From Flavobacterium panacis (GTDB lineage: Bacteria; Bacteroidota; Bacteroidia; Flavobacteriales; Flavobacteriaceae): 64,000 bases of DNA. The notes beneath the pieces were generated by a model, which did no database searches, was not told the origin of the DNA, and was given only the letters and a program-made list of their open reading frames with translations. Below are positions 34,599 to 42,629 of the stretch, piece by piece (within the stretch, counting starts at the first letter, position 1; each line of letters opens with the position of its first letter). The translations under genes were made by a program, and so were the position numbers. Location of the stretch: contig NZ_JANKMS010000010.1 in assembly GCF_024649945.1 (NCBI RefSeq), forward strand, positions 62,001 to 126,000, read 5' to 3'.

Positions 34599-35543
34599 AT
34601 GAGCATAAAAATTCTTCATATCGACAGCAATAATCCAATTCTTTGGAATCAATTGGAAGAAGCTGGTTTCGAAAATCACGCTGATTTTAAATCTTCTAAA
34701 GAAGAAATCGAAGCAAAAATAAAAGACTATAACGGAATCGTAATTCGCAGTCGTTTCAAGATTGACAAGACATTTTTAGATGCTGCAACAAAGTTGCAAT
34801 TTATTGCGAGAGTTGGCGCAGGTTTGGAAAGCATTGATTGTGAGTATGCTTCTTCAAAAGGAATTCATCTAATTGCGGCTCCGGAAGGAAATCGCAACGC
34901 TGTTGCAGAACATTCACTTGGTGTTATTTTGTCTTTATTCAATAATTTAAATCAGGCTGATGCCGAAGTTAAAGCGGGACAATGGAATCGTGAAAGCAAC
35001 CGCGGTCACGAATTAGATTTGAAAACTGTCGGAATTATCGGTTATGGAAATATGGGAAAAGCTTTTGCTAAAAAACTAAGAGGCTTTGAAACGGAAGTTT
35101 TATGTTATGATATTTTGGATCATGTTGGTGACGAAAATGCCAGACAAGTTTCCTTAGAAGAATTACGTGAAAAAACAGACGTTTTAAGTCTTCATCTTCC
35201 TTGGACACCAGAAACAGATAAAATGGTCAATAAAGACTTTATAAATGCGTTTAAAAAGCCGTTTTGGATTATCAATACTTCTCGTGGAAAAAATATAGTG
35301 ACTGCCGATTTAGTTGAAGCTATGAAAGCAAAAAAAATACTTGGAGCAGGTTTGGATGTTTTAGAGTATGAGAAGCTTTCTTTTGAAACGCTTTTTCAGG
35401 ATAAAAACACACCAGAAGCTTTTCAATATTTATTAGAATCAAAAAATGTTTTGCTTACACCTCACATTGCGGGTTGGACTTTTGAAAGTCACGAACGTTT
35501 GGCGCAAGTAATTGTAGATAAGATAAAAGCGATTTATCAATAA
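34599..35543 (+). CDS. D-isomer-specific 2-hydroxyacid dehydrogenase (SerA-like)
   Basis: 314 residues. NAD-binding domain with GYGNMGKAFAKKL (near 147-159) inside a split catalytic domain. The catalytic Arg is in NTSRGKNIV and the catalytic His in LTPHIAGWTFESHERL. No C-terminal ACT domain, so it is shorter than the usual allosteric SerA; 3-phosphoglycerate or another 2-hydroxyacid are both possible. No serB or serC gene is adjacent. It is monocistronic. Confidence 0.9.
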   Translation: MSIKILHIDSNNPILWNQLEEAGFENHADFKSSKEEIEAKIKDYNGIVIRSRFKIDKTFLDAATKLQFIARVGAGLESIDCEYASSKGIHLIAAPEGNRNAVAEHSLGVILSLFNNLNQADAEVKAGQWNRESNRGHELDLKTVGIIGYGNMGKAFAKKLRGFETEVLCYDILDHVGDENARQVSLEELREKTDVLSLHLPWTPETDKMVNKDFINAFKKPFWIINTSRGKNIVTADLVEAMKAKKILGAGLDVLEYEKLSFETLFQDKNTPEAFQYLLESKNVLLTPHIAGWTFESHERLAQVIVDKIKAIYQ

Positions 35544-35585
35544 AAAGTAGCCTACGGCCTTTAGAATTTAATAACGAGTTTTTTC

Positions 35586-35616
35586 TTGTAAATTTTACCA
35601 GCTGAGATTAGTTTTG
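35586..35616 (+). promoter_or_regulatory. Promoter ahead of the first leader-RNA element
   Basis: TTG (35586-35588) and TAGTTTTG (35609-35616) are 20 bp apart, matching the flavobacterial consensus at both boxes. The predicted start near 35623 leaves a leader of about 110 nt before the DUF4234 start codon, unusually long for this window. Confidence 0.6.
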
Positions 35617-35668
35617 TTTGTTAATTTTTAATAATATTGTTTCTGGTTTTTAAAAGAATCAATCTAAA

Positions 35669-35716
35669 TAATCTTTTAAAACTTGGAGAAACCGAAAATC
35701 CTAAAGAGTAGGAATT
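35669..35716 (+). ncRNA. Candidate structured leader RNA, copy 1 (before DUF4234 gene)
   Basis: A TAATCTT word (35669-35675), then a conserved core at 35685-35716: GGAGAAACCGAAAATCC followed by TAAAGAGTAGGA. The copy at 37023-37084 matches it at nearly every position of the core although the downstream genes are unrelated. A short hairpin TCCT/AGGA closes a purine-rich loop, and the loop word AAAGA can pair with TCTTT upstream. It ends about 20 nt before the ATG. Likely a cis-regulatory RNA; ligand unknown. Confidence 0.6.
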
Positions 35717-35736
35717 AACAAATTTAATAAGTAAAA

Positions 35737-36114
35737 ATGGACTTAGAAAAGACATCGAATAATTTTGAAGAACCAATTCCGGTATTTAATGTAGATCCTA
35801 TTATGGTACTAATTTATGGGTTTTTAACTTGTGGATTGTACTTGATTTATTGGAATATTAAAGTTGCAGAAGTTTTTAACGCAGTGGCAAAAAAAGAAGT
35901 TATTTCGCAACCAATTGCAATTTTTGCAGGTTGTTGTATGCCAGTTAATATTTATTTCTACTATTTAGCAGGAAAAGATGCATTACCAAAAGTATATGAG
36001 AGAACTGGTGAACTTCAAAAAGACCAATCTACATTATTAATTGTTTTAGGATTCTTTTTTCCTATGGCAGCAGCAATGATTGTACAAGGTGATATCAACA
36101 GGTTATATAAATAA
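35737..36114 (+). CDS. DUF4234-type small membrane protein
   Basis: 125 residues with about three hydrophobic segments. The first (VLIYGFLTCGLYLIYWNIKV) has the LxTCGxYxxYW pattern of DUF4234 proteins; the others are about 65-85 and 100-117. Function unknown. It is the first gene of a run of small membrane proteins and is preceded by the leader element. The downstream DUF2752 frame overlaps its last 35 nt. Confidence 0.75.
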   Translation: MDLEKTSNNFEEPIPVFNVDPIMVLIYGFLTCGLYLIYWNIKVAEVFNAVAKKEVISQPIAIFAGCCMPVNIYFYYLAGKDALPKVYERTGELQKDQSTLLIVLGFFFPMAAAMIVQGDINRLYK

Positions 36115-36553
36115 TAGTCAAATAAGACGTAAAATTTACGGAATTATCGGTGCAGCAATTACACTGATAGTTCCGTTTTTTTTAATGCTTCATAATCATA
36201 ATGATCATTTAGAAACCGATCAGTCATTCTGTCCTTTTAAAATGCTCACGGGCTTTCCATGTCCGGGATGCGGTATTACAAAATCTCTTGTTTACTTTTA
36301 TCAGGGAGATTTATACAAATCGATGAGTTATCATATATTAGGACCCTTTGTTATTGCTTTTTGCGTGCTAACAATTGTAGTCTTAATTACGGAATTAATT
36401 ACCAAAAAAGAATATTTTACTGCCCTTTTGTACAATAGAAAATTAGCTTACGGATTGGCTATTTTTCTAGCTGTTTATCATTTTATAAGATTGATTTTGT
36501 TTGTGAATAATAACTCTTTTGATGATGTTTTGCATCAGTCAATTTGGTTTTAA
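36080..36553 (+). CDS. DUF2752 membrane protein
   Basis: Up to 157 residues with three membrane segments. The DUF2752 signature is clear: CPFKMLTGFPCPGCGITKSLVY, given here in two parts (CPFKMLTGFPCPGC and GITKSLVYFYQGD). The three-Cys pattern C...CPGC may bind metal or form a disulfide. There is no ATG near the expected N-terminus. The frame opens at a TTG (36080) or GTG (36089) inside the DUF4234 gene, so translation is probably coupled and the exact start is uncertain. Confidence 0.8.
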   Translation: MYKVISTGYINNSQIRRKIYGIIGAAITLIVPFFLMLHNHNDHLETDQSFCPFKMLTGFPCPGCGITKSLVYFYQGDLYKSMSYHILGPFVIAFCVLTIVVLITELITKKEYFTALLYNRKLAYGLAIFLAVYHFIRLILFVNNNSFDDVLHQSIWF

Positions 36554-36563
36554 TAAATCCAGC

Positions 36564-36594
36564 AATTTGATTTTGTTTAGAATCAGATTTTTTG
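36564..36594 (+). terminator. Weak hairpin with T run after the DUF2752 gene
   Basis: AATTTGATTT opposes AATCAGATTT through G-U pairs, then six T. It could partly separate DUF2752 from TM2. Confidence 0.4.
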
Positions 36595-36631
36595 TTCGAG
36601 TACTGTTTTAAGAATTATAAAAATTAAGATT

Positions 36632-36904
36632 ATGGAAAATACAAAAAGAGAAGATTGGAATAACCCCCGCTATCAGCAGGAAAACAAAAAAATTGTAGCT
36701 GGAATTCTGGCTATTTTACTTGGATATTTAGGAATTCATAAATTCTATCTGGGTTATACTAAAGAAGGATTAATTCAGCTTCTTCTGGGACTGATGTTGG
36801 GACTGGGAGGTATAATAGGAATAATAGAAGGAGTCATTTATTTAACAAAATCTGATGATGACTTTTATCAGACCTATCAAAAAGGGTATAGAGGCTGGTT
36901 CTAA
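36632..36904 (+). CDS. TM2-domain membrane protein
   Basis: 90 residues. After a 22-residue polar N-terminus come two helices joined by a short loop: KIVAGILAILLGYLGIHKFY and the GLIQLLLGLMLGLGGIIGII segment, with the TM2 signature LGxxGxHxFYLG (LGYLGIHKFYLGYTKEG). The C-terminus ends in an aromatic tail (GYRGWF). TM2 domains are found in many membrane proteins with no single role. It has its own terminator. Confidence 0.88.
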   Translation: MENTKREDWNNPRYQQENKKIVAGILAILLGYLGIHKFYLGYTKEGLIQLLLGLMLGLGGIIGIIEGVIYLTKSDDDFYQTYQKGYRGWF

Positions 36905-36924
36905 GTAAAAAATATCAAATTCAG

Positions 36925-36955
36925 AAAACCATTCAGAAATGAATGGTTTTTTTAT
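36925..36955 (+). terminator. Intrinsic terminator after the TM2 gene
   Basis: A perfect 11-bp stem AAAACCATTCA (36925-36935) with 36940-36950, GAAA loop, and a T run. Strong. It isolates the DUF805 gene, which therefore has its own transcript. Confidence 0.88.
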
Positions 36956-37022
36956 TGCTTAAAATTGTCTTTTTCTGATATAATTATAGCGTATACATCC
37001 CTAAAATAAATTCAACAGTAGG

Positions 37023-37084
37023 TAATCTTGCTTTTTGTTAGAAAGTAATGGAGTAACCGAAAATCCTTAAGAGTAGGATAATTG
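37023..37084 (+). ncRNA. Candidate structured leader RNA, copy 2 (before DUF805 gene)
   Basis: The same motif as 35669-35716: TAATCTT (37023-37029), a longer variable segment (37030-37048), then GGAGTAACCGAAAATCC and TTAAGAGTAGGATAATT (37050-37084). The closing hairpin is one pair longer here (ATCCT/AGGAT). It ends 15-20 nt before the DUF805 ATG. I recall a DUF805 candidate RNA motif reported from Bacteroidota; whether this is that motif cannot be checked here. Confidence 0.65.
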
Positions 37085-37098
37085 AAAAAAAAGAAAAG

Positions 37099-37431
37099 AT
37101 GTTAGAAATCTACAAAAAAGTAGTTTTTGAAAACTACGTAAATTTTAAGGGAAGAGCACGAAGAAAAGAGTTTTGGATGTTTTTTTTAGTAAACGTTATA
37201 ATTAGTATTATACTTGGTTTGGTTACAGGATTAATATCGCCAAGCTTAATGATTATTTCGAATGTTTACAGTTTAGCCGTTTTGCTTCCAGGTCTTGGTG
37301 TTGCTGTAAGAAGAATGCAGGACATTAATAAAGAGTGGTGGTATATTTTAATTCCTCTTTATAACATTTATTTGTTTACAATTGAGGGTGACAAAGGTTC
37401 AAATCAATATGGTGAAGATCCTAAAAAATAA
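37099..37431 (+). CDS. DUF805 membrane protein
   Basis: 110 residues with three to four hydrophobic segments. The DUF805 hallmarks are present: FKGRARRKEFWMF near residue 14 (the arginine-rich RARRKEFW), then LAVLLPGLGVAVRRMQDINK, WWYILIPLYNIYL and a Gly/Asn tail ending DPKK. It is monocistronic between two terminators and preceded by leader copy 2. Function is unknown. Confidence 0.9.
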   Translation: MLEIYKKVVFENYVNFKGRARRKEFWMFFLVNVIISIILGLVTGLISPSLMIISNVYSLAVLLPGLGVAVRRMQDINKEWWYILIPLYNIYLFTIEGDKGSNQYGEDPKK

Positions 37432-37502
37432 TTCACGCGTACCGGTTGATTGGAAAACGAAAAAAGCCAAATAGATTTAAATAAAAATTGTTGATTGAAA
37501 AG

Positions 37503-37531
37503 CCTCATTTGCATTTGCAAATGGGGTTTTT
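37503..37531 (+). terminator. Intrinsic terminator downstream of the DUF805 gene
   Basis: CCTCATTTGCA (37503-37513) pairs with 37516-37526 (one G-U), followed by five T. The rest of the 220-bp gap to 37652 is AT-rich, with an inverted repeat of TTTGTTT/AAACAAA near 37570. Confidence 0.75.
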
Positions 37532-37651
37532 GTGTTTGTAACAATAACGATAAGTTTAAAAACTAAAATTTGTTTAAAAACAAATGGTATTTTCTGAATA
37601 AAAATCGTTACTTGAATAAAGTTTAAATCTAAAAATAATAGTAATAAAATT

Positions 37652-38752
37652 ATGGGATTATTTAGTAGAAACAATAATAAGATTGAAAAACCCGAGGTTG
37701 TTCTTGAACTTAGAAGTCCTAGTTGTCCAATAACTGCAATTGTAGAACAAGATAACAGAACGTCTTATTTTTATTTGTTTGGAGATAATGAAGATTTTGG
37801 TGTAAAAAGCTGTTGGATACGAAATTTAACTGTGGCGCCAGAAACGATAGAGGTAAAATTGATGGAAAAAGGCGTACCTCCAATGTTGCCAAAAGAGTTT
37901 TGTAAATTTCCACAAGGACAAGAATTGCTTAATGAGAGCAATCTAGAAGTAATTTGGTTACAAGAAGGAGACGGAGCAGCATTGTTAGAAAATGGAGAAA
38001 TTTTATGTGTAATTCCGAGTTGGGGAGGTGACGGCGAATTTTATGGTTATGCACGTGATTGTATGGGGGCAGGTCCTTTTGCTTGGGAGCTTTCAGAAGA
38101 TAATGAAATGCAAAAACGAGTTAAAGATGCAGCTTCATTTATAAAAGAATGGGAAGAGGAAGGGAATCCTTTTCAATTAATCCAGCCAAAAATTTTGGAT
38201 TATTATGATGAAATATTTGGTAAAAGTGAGAAGTATTATGCAATCGATAATTCAGAATGGCCTCCGAAAGGATTGTATGTGTATGAAGGTCCAGAAAAGA
38301 TTGTCTTTGCAACGGTAGCAGTGTCATTGCGATCTCAACCCAAAATCGAAATGTATTTTGAAAATCCTGAAAAAGTAAATAGAATCGAACTTGGAATAAT
38401 TTTAAAATCAGGATTAACCAATGAACAAATGAATAGTGTTGCAAGTTTTGTTAGCGGAACTACTGCAATACCGTGGGATTATATCACTTTTTTGGCAGAA
38501 GGACATACTATAGAGTTTCAGACAGCGGTTAGTGAAAAATTTAAATATGCAGTTCTAACTAATAAATTAAAAGTTTTACCTCAGATGAATGTTCCTGCTT
38601 TTGGAAATTCAAAAGCCAATTTTTTATGGATTGTACCTGTTTCAGATACAGAATGGGAGGTAATGAAAGAATCTGGTTCGCAATTTATATTGGATAAACT
38701 GGACGACATCGGCGAAGAAATATTCAATTTGAACCGTAAAGAAGTTGTTTAA
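37652..38752 (+). CDS. Suppressor-of-fused (SUFU) domain protein
   Basis: 366 residues, cytoplasmic. The C-terminal half (about 205-366) follows the SUFU-domain pattern, with EKIVFATVAVSLRSQP, PWDYITFLAEGHTIEF, VPAFGNSKANFLWIVPVSDT and ESGSQFILDKLDD. The N-terminal 200 residues contain a beta-rich segment with WLQEGDGAALLENGEILCV and a Trp/Gly loop (PSWGGDGEFYGYA) that I cannot name. Bacterial SUFU proteins are often immunity proteins of polymorphic toxin systems, but no toxin gene is seen. Whether it belongs functionally with the membrane-protein run upstream is unclear. Confidence 0.75.
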   Translation: MGLFSRNNNKIEKPEVVLELRSPSCPITAIVEQDNRTSYFYLFGDNEDFGVKSCWIRNLTVAPETIEVKLMEKGVPPMLPKEFCKFPQGQELLNESNLEVIWLQEGDGAALLENGEILCVIPSWGGDGEFYGYARDCMGAGPFAWELSEDNEMQKRVKDAASFIKEWEEEGNPFQLIQPKILDYYDEIFGKSEKYYAIDNSEWPPKGLYVYEGPEKIVFATVAVSLRSQPKIEMYFENPEKVNRIELGIILKSGLTNEQMNSVASFVSGTTAIPWDYITFLAEGHTIEFQTAVSEKFKYAVLTNKLKVLPQMNVPAFGNSKANFLWIVPVSDTEWEVMKESGSQFILDKLDDIGEEIFNLNRKEVV

Positions 38753-38769
38753 GAATAGTATAAAAAAGA

Positions 38770-38806
38770 AAAACTCATAAGTTTTTTAAGCTTATGAGTT
38801 TTTTTA
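38770..38806. terminator. Bidirectional intrinsic terminator
   Basis: A perfect 12-bp stem AAAACTCATAAG (38770-38781) with 38791-38802, A run before and T run after, between the converging SUFU-domain and OlsF-type genes. Confidence 0.88.
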
Positions 38807-38819
38807 TTTTAGATAATTG

Positions 38820-40628
38820 CTAATCTTCTTTCTCAGATAATTTCTTTTCCAATTCAAGCTGAAATTCTTCAATAACAGGTTTCATAGTGCTTTCTGGGAT
38901 GTCTGCAATTCTAATATACATTAAACCGTCAATTGCATTGTTGAATAAAGGATCGACGTTAAAAGCAACAACTCTTGCATTTTGTTTGATGTATTTCTTA
39001 ATCAAAACGGGCAAACGTAAATTTCCTGGTTCTAATTCGTCAATGATTTTGTCAAATTTATTCAAATCAGATTCTGCTTCGTCGAAGATGAAATCTTTAT
39101 CAGCATCTTTTAGTTTTACTTTATATGCTTTCTTCGGGTGAATGTACTGCGCAATATACGGATCGTAATAGTTTGATTTCATAAATTCAATCATCAACGA
39201 TTTAGAGAATTCTGAAAACTGATTGCTGATACTTACACCACCAACTAAATATTTATGTTCTGGATTACGCAAAGTGGTATGAATAATACCTTTCCATAAT
39301 AAGAACAATGGCATTGGTTTTTGCTGGTATTCTTTTACGATAAATGCGCGACCCATTTCGATCGATTTGTGCATCATATCGTGAAGTTCCGGTTCAAATC
39401 TGAAAAGATCTGTCAAATAAAAACCTTCAATTCCGTATTTTGGATAGATTTCAGAACCTAATCCCATACGGTATGCTCCAGCGATTTTTTTGGTTTCATC
39501 ATCCCATAAAAACATATGGTGATAGTATTGATCGTATTCATCTAAGTCAATAGATTCGTTTGTTCCTTCACCAACTTCACGGAAAGTGATTTCGCGAAGA
39601 CGACCAATTTCATGTAAAATGTTCGGAATTTCTTTTGCGCTGGCAAAGAAAACCTCATAGTTTTTACTTTGTAAAAATCTGCTATCACTGTTTCTTAAAG
39701 CTTGAACTTCATCAATTAATTTTGATTCGTTGGCTGCGGTCACAATTTTTTTAGGAGTTTTTGTGATTTTAAGACTTGCAGTTGCAGTGTCAATCAGTTT
39801 GGTGTCCTTTTCAAAAGGATTGGCCAACATATAGGTTTTCTTTCTTAAGAATTCTGAGTATTCTTCAAAAGATTCAATTTCATTTTGCTCGTTAACAGAA
39901 ATAGGTTTTCCGATACGAACTTTAATCACGCGATCTTTCTGTGTCAAAAGTTCAGAAGGAAGTTTTGCCGTTCTTAAAGTATCGTCAATTTTAGAAAGCC
40001 AATAGAATAATTTACTGTTTTTAGCGTGAAAATAAATTGGAACAACAGGAACTTTTGCTTTTCTGATAAGTTTCAGCGCACCTTCTTCCCAAGGTTTGTC
40101 CACTACCAATTTTCCATCTTTATAAGTCGAAACTTCACCAGCAGGGAAAATTCCCAAAGGTTTTCCATCACTTAAGTGACGTAACGTTTCTTTAATACCA
40201 ATTACGCTCGATTTTGCATCCTTATGATTTTCAAAAGGATTAACCGGCATAATGTATTTTTTCATCGGAACAATTCTGTGTAACAGGAAATTGGCAATGA
40301 TTTTGAAATTTGGCTCTCTTTCAAGCATCAATTTCAAAAGTAAGATTCCATCAATTCCACCAAGCGGATGATTGGAAATGGTAATATACGCGCCATCTTT
40401 TGGCAAACGCTTTAAATCTTCTTCAGGGATTTCAAATTTGATTTCCATCTCATCCAAAATTCCATTCAAAAAGTCTAGGTCTGTCAAGTGTTTATTACGA
40501 TCGTAAATTTTATTAAGGGTTGAGATCTTAAGAACCTTCATAAGAATCCAGCCAGAAAAAGTACCGAAAACGCCGTACTTTTCAACATTTATTGCCTTTG
40601 CAACTTCTTTCGCGGTAACTAAACCCAT
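38820..40628 (-). CDS. olsF: Bifunctional acyltransferase (OlsF/GlsF type, aminolipid synthesis)
   Basis: 602 residues with two acyltransferase domains. The N-terminal part (about 60-270) is PlsC/OlsA-like with NHPLGGIDG (His87, Asp93) and the downstream GIFPAGEVST block. The C-terminal part (about 320-530) is an OlsB-like GNAT-type acyltransferase (REITFREVGEGTNE, GAYRMGLGSEI, MGRAFIVKEYQ). Fused OlsF proteins, described in Serratia and Flavobacterium, make ornithine or glycine lipids by N- then O-acylation. The motif here is H-x5-D rather than the H-x4-D of PlsC, as seen in some related families. Which amino acid is acylated cannot be told from sequence. Confidence 0.85.
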   Translation of the reverse strand: MGLVTAKEVAKAINVEKYGVFGTFSGWILMKVLKISTLNKIYDRNKHLTDLDFLNGILDEMEIKFEIPEEDLKRLPKDGAYITISNHPLGGIDGILLLKLMLEREPNFKIIANFLLHRIVPMKKYIMPVNPFENHKDAKSSVIGIKETLRHLSDGKPLGIFPAGEVSTYKDGKLVVDKPWEEGALKLIRKAKVPVVPIYFHAKNSKLFYWLSKIDDTLRTAKLPSELLTQKDRVIKVRIGKPISVNEQNEIESFEEYSEFLRKKTYMLANPFEKDTKLIDTATASLKITKTPKKIVTAANESKLIDEVQALRNSDSRFLQSKNYEVFFASAKEIPNILHEIGRLREITFREVGEGTNESIDLDEYDQYYHHMFLWDDETKKIAGAYRMGLGSEIYPKYGIEGFYLTDLFRFEPELHDMMHKSIEMGRAFIVKEYQQKPMPLFLLWKGIIHTTLRNPEHKYLVGGVSISNQFSEFSKSLMIEFMKSNYYDPYIAQYIHPKKAYKVKLKDADKDFIFDEAESDLNKFDKIIDELEPGNLRLPVLIKKYIKQNARVVAFNVDPLFNNAIDGLMYIRIADIPESTMKPVIEEFQLELEKKLSEKED

Positions 40629-40658
40629 GTACTACTTTTAATTTATTAGAACAGCGAA

Positions 40659-40666
40659 CAAAGATA
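40659..40666 (-). promoter_or_regulatory. -7 element for the OlsF-type gene
   Basis: TATCTTTG on the minus strand, exact TAnnTTTG, 30 bp before the ATG. Divergent from the xth promoter at 40719-40726. Confidence 0.5.
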
Positions 40667-40718
40667 ACAAAAAAGTCTACTTTTCATTGTTTCCAAGACA
40701 AACTTTGCACTTTTTTAT

Positions 40719-40726
40719 TACATTTG
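40719..40726 (+). promoter_or_regulatory. -7 element for exodeoxyribonuclease III
   Basis: TACATTTG, exact TAnnTTTG, 20 bp before the ATG at 40747. It lies within the longer open frame from 40687 and rejects that start. Confidence 0.5.
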
Positions 40727-40746
40727 AAATCCTAAAAAAATCACTG

Positions 40747-41508
40747 ATGAAAATTATTTCTTATAATGTAAACGGAATTAGAGCGGCAATAAACAAGGGT
40801 TTTATTGAGTGGCTAAAGCAAGCAAATCCTGATGTTATCTGCCTTCAGGAAATAAAAGCTACACAAGATCAGATTCCTGTAGACGATATTACTGCTGCGG
40901 GTTATCCGTTTCAATATTATTATCCTGCAACCAAAAAAGGCTACAGTGGAGTGGCTATTTTGTCTAAAACCAAACCAAACAATATTGTGTACGGAACAGG
41001 AATTCATCATATGGATTTTGAAGGCCGAAATCTTCGTGCTGATTTTGACGATGTTTCTGTGATGAGTTTGTATCTTCCGTCTGGAACAAACATTGAAAGA
41101 TTGGATCATAAGTTTATGTTCATGGATGATTTTCAGAATTATATCGATGAATTGAAAAAAACTATTCCGAACCTGATTATATGTGGCGATTATAATATCT
41201 GTCACGAAGCGATTGATATTCACGATCCTGTTCGTAATAAAACAGTTTCTGGATTTCTTCCGGCCGAGCGCGCGTGGCTAGATGCTTTTATGAAATCTGG
41301 ATTTATTGATAGTTTCCGTCATTTTAATAAAGAACCACATCATTATTCTTGGTGGAGTTACCGCGCAGGAGCAAGAGGAAACAACAAAGGTTGGCGTATC
41401 GATTACAATCTGGTGAGCAATGCGTTAGAAAACAGGTTGAAAAGAGCTGTTATACTACCAGATGCTATGCATTCAGATCATTGCCCGATTTTAGTTGAAA
41501 TTGATTAA
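40747..41508 (+). CDS. xth: Exodeoxyribonuclease III / AP endonuclease
   Basis: 253 residues. It cleaves at abasic sites and degrades DNA from 3' ends in base-excision repair. The endonuclease/exonuclease/phosphatase motifs are complete: ISYNVNGIRAA, CLQEIKATQDQIP (metal Glu), the YSGVAILSK block, LIICGDYNICHEAID, and the C-terminal WRIDYNLVSNAL with SDHCPI (catalytic Asp-His). Start set at MKIISYN because the -7 element overlaps the upstream extension. Monocistronic. Confidence 0.95.
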   Translation: MKIISYNVNGIRAAINKGFIEWLKQANPDVICLQEIKATQDQIPVDDITAAGYPFQYYYPATKKGYSGVAILSKTKPNNIVYGTGIHHMDFEGRNLRADFDDVSVMSLYLPSGTNIERLDHKFMFMDDFQNYIDELKKTIPNLIICGDYNICHEAIDIHDPVRNKTVSGFLPAERAWLDAFMKSGFIDSFRHFNKEPHHYSWWSYRAGARGNNKGWRIDYNLVSNALENRLKRAVILPDAMHSDHCPILVEID

Positions 41509-41632
41509 TTTTTGGTACTGTTCTTGCTGAGAGTATCTCGGTTTAAAAAAGGATTGGAATTTAGAATTCCCGAAATTGCTTTTTAGACGAAAAAACATTT
41601 ATTAAACGCCCCAGAAATAAAAACAAAGAAAG

Positions 41633-42577
41633 ATGATTAAAAAAGCCTCCATCGGATTGCTGGCATTAGCCTTGTCCACGACGTCTTGTGTTTCAAAGAA
41701 AATTTACAATGACTTAGAAACAAAGTATTCAGATTTGAAAAAAGAAAATCGTTCAATTACGGATGAAAATGAAAATCTGAAGAAAGCAAAAAATCAATTA
41801 GAGTTAGATCGTGATAAACTGACTAAAGATTTGGCCAGTACTAAAGATGAGTTGGCAAAACAAAAAGCTGATCTAGCGGCTGAACAAAAGAAATATAAAG
41901 TTCTTCAGGATTCTTATAATGCATTGGAGAAAAACAGCAACGATGCATTAGAGAAAAACTTGGCTAAAAACCGTGAATTGTTAGCGCAATTAGAAGCAAA
42001 AGGTAAAGCTCTTGCTGATGAACAAGCTCGTTTAGACAAAACAGCAAATCGTCTAAAAGAATTGGAAGATATGATTGCTGCGAAAGAAGAAGCAATGCGT
42101 AAATTGAAAGAAACTTTATCTAAAGCCTTAACAGGTTTTGAAGGTAAAGGTTTGACAGTGGAACATAAAAACGGAAAAGTATATGTTTCTATGGAAAACA
42201 AATTGCTTTTCAACTCAGGAAGCTGGGCCGTTGGATCTGAAGGAAAGAGAGCTGTTGTTGAACTTGGAAAAGTTTTAGGTGACAATCCGGATCTTTCTGT
42301 TTTAATCGAAGGACATACAGATGACGATCCGTATGCAGGTTCTGGACCAATTGCAAACAACTGGGATTTATCTACCAAAAGAGCAACTGCAATTGTAGCG
42401 ATTTTAAGTGAAAACCCAAAAATCAATAAACAAAAACTAACAGCAGCAGGAAGAAGCGAATTCTCTCCTTTGGCAAGCAACGCAACACCAGAAGGAAAAG
42501 CTAAAAACCGTAGAATCGAAATCATCTTGACGCCAAGATTGGATGAGATTGCTGAGATGCTTAATAGCATAAATTAA
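41633..42577 (+). CDS. OmpA-family lipoprotein with coiled-coil
   Basis: 314 residues. Lipobox TTSC (MIKKASIGLLALALSTTSC, then VSKKIYND); a long Lys/Glu/Leu heptad coiled-coil (about 25-165); then an OmpA peptidoglycan-binding domain (about 185-305) with LLFNSGSWAV, LIEGHTDDDPYAG and RATAIVAILSENPKI. It probably spans from the outer membrane through the periplasm to peptidoglycan. The coil is long compared with typical Pal (about 150 aa total). Strong terminator downstream. Upstream 41509-41632 holds a GGAATTTAGAATTCC hairpin but no clear promoter. Confidence 0.9.
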   Translation: MIKKASIGLLALALSTTSCVSKKIYNDLETKYSDLKKENRSITDENENLKKAKNQLELDRDKLTKDLASTKDELAKQKADLAAEQKKYKVLQDSYNALEKNSNDALEKNLAKNRELLAQLEAKGKALADEQARLDKTANRLKELEDMIAAKEEAMRKLKETLSKALTGFEGKGLTVEHKNGKVYVSMENKLLFNSGSWAVGSEGKRAVVELGKVLGDNPDLSVLIEGHTDDDPYAGSGPIANNWDLSTKRATAIVAILSENPKINKQKLTAAGRSEFSPLASNATPEGKAKNRRIEIILTPRLDEIAEMLNSIN

Positions 42578-42591
42578 AGGTTCAAAGTGAC

Positions 42592-42629
42592 AAAGGCTCA
42601 AAGGTTTTTACTTTTGAGCCTTTTTTTAA
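42592..42629 (+). terminator. Intrinsic terminator after the OmpA lipoprotein gene
   Basis: A perfect stem AAAGGCTCAAA (42592-42602) with 42613-42623, followed by a T run. A near copy is at 43266-43299. Confidence 0.88.

Noticed and set aside
34416..34679. 87-codon minus-strand frame over the repeat upstream of the dehydrogenase gene
   Set aside because: It overlaps the real gene start and repeat DNA; no support.
41528..41545. CTGAGAG word resembling part of a TPP riboswitch
   Set aside because: No other conserved TPP elements are present and the downstream gene is an OmpA lipoprotein.
41914..42570. Long open frame on the minus strand, 218 codons
   Set aside because: It is antisense to the OmpA lipoprotein and arises from the biased codons of its coiled-coil; the predicted protein is Ser/Leu/Ala low-complexity.
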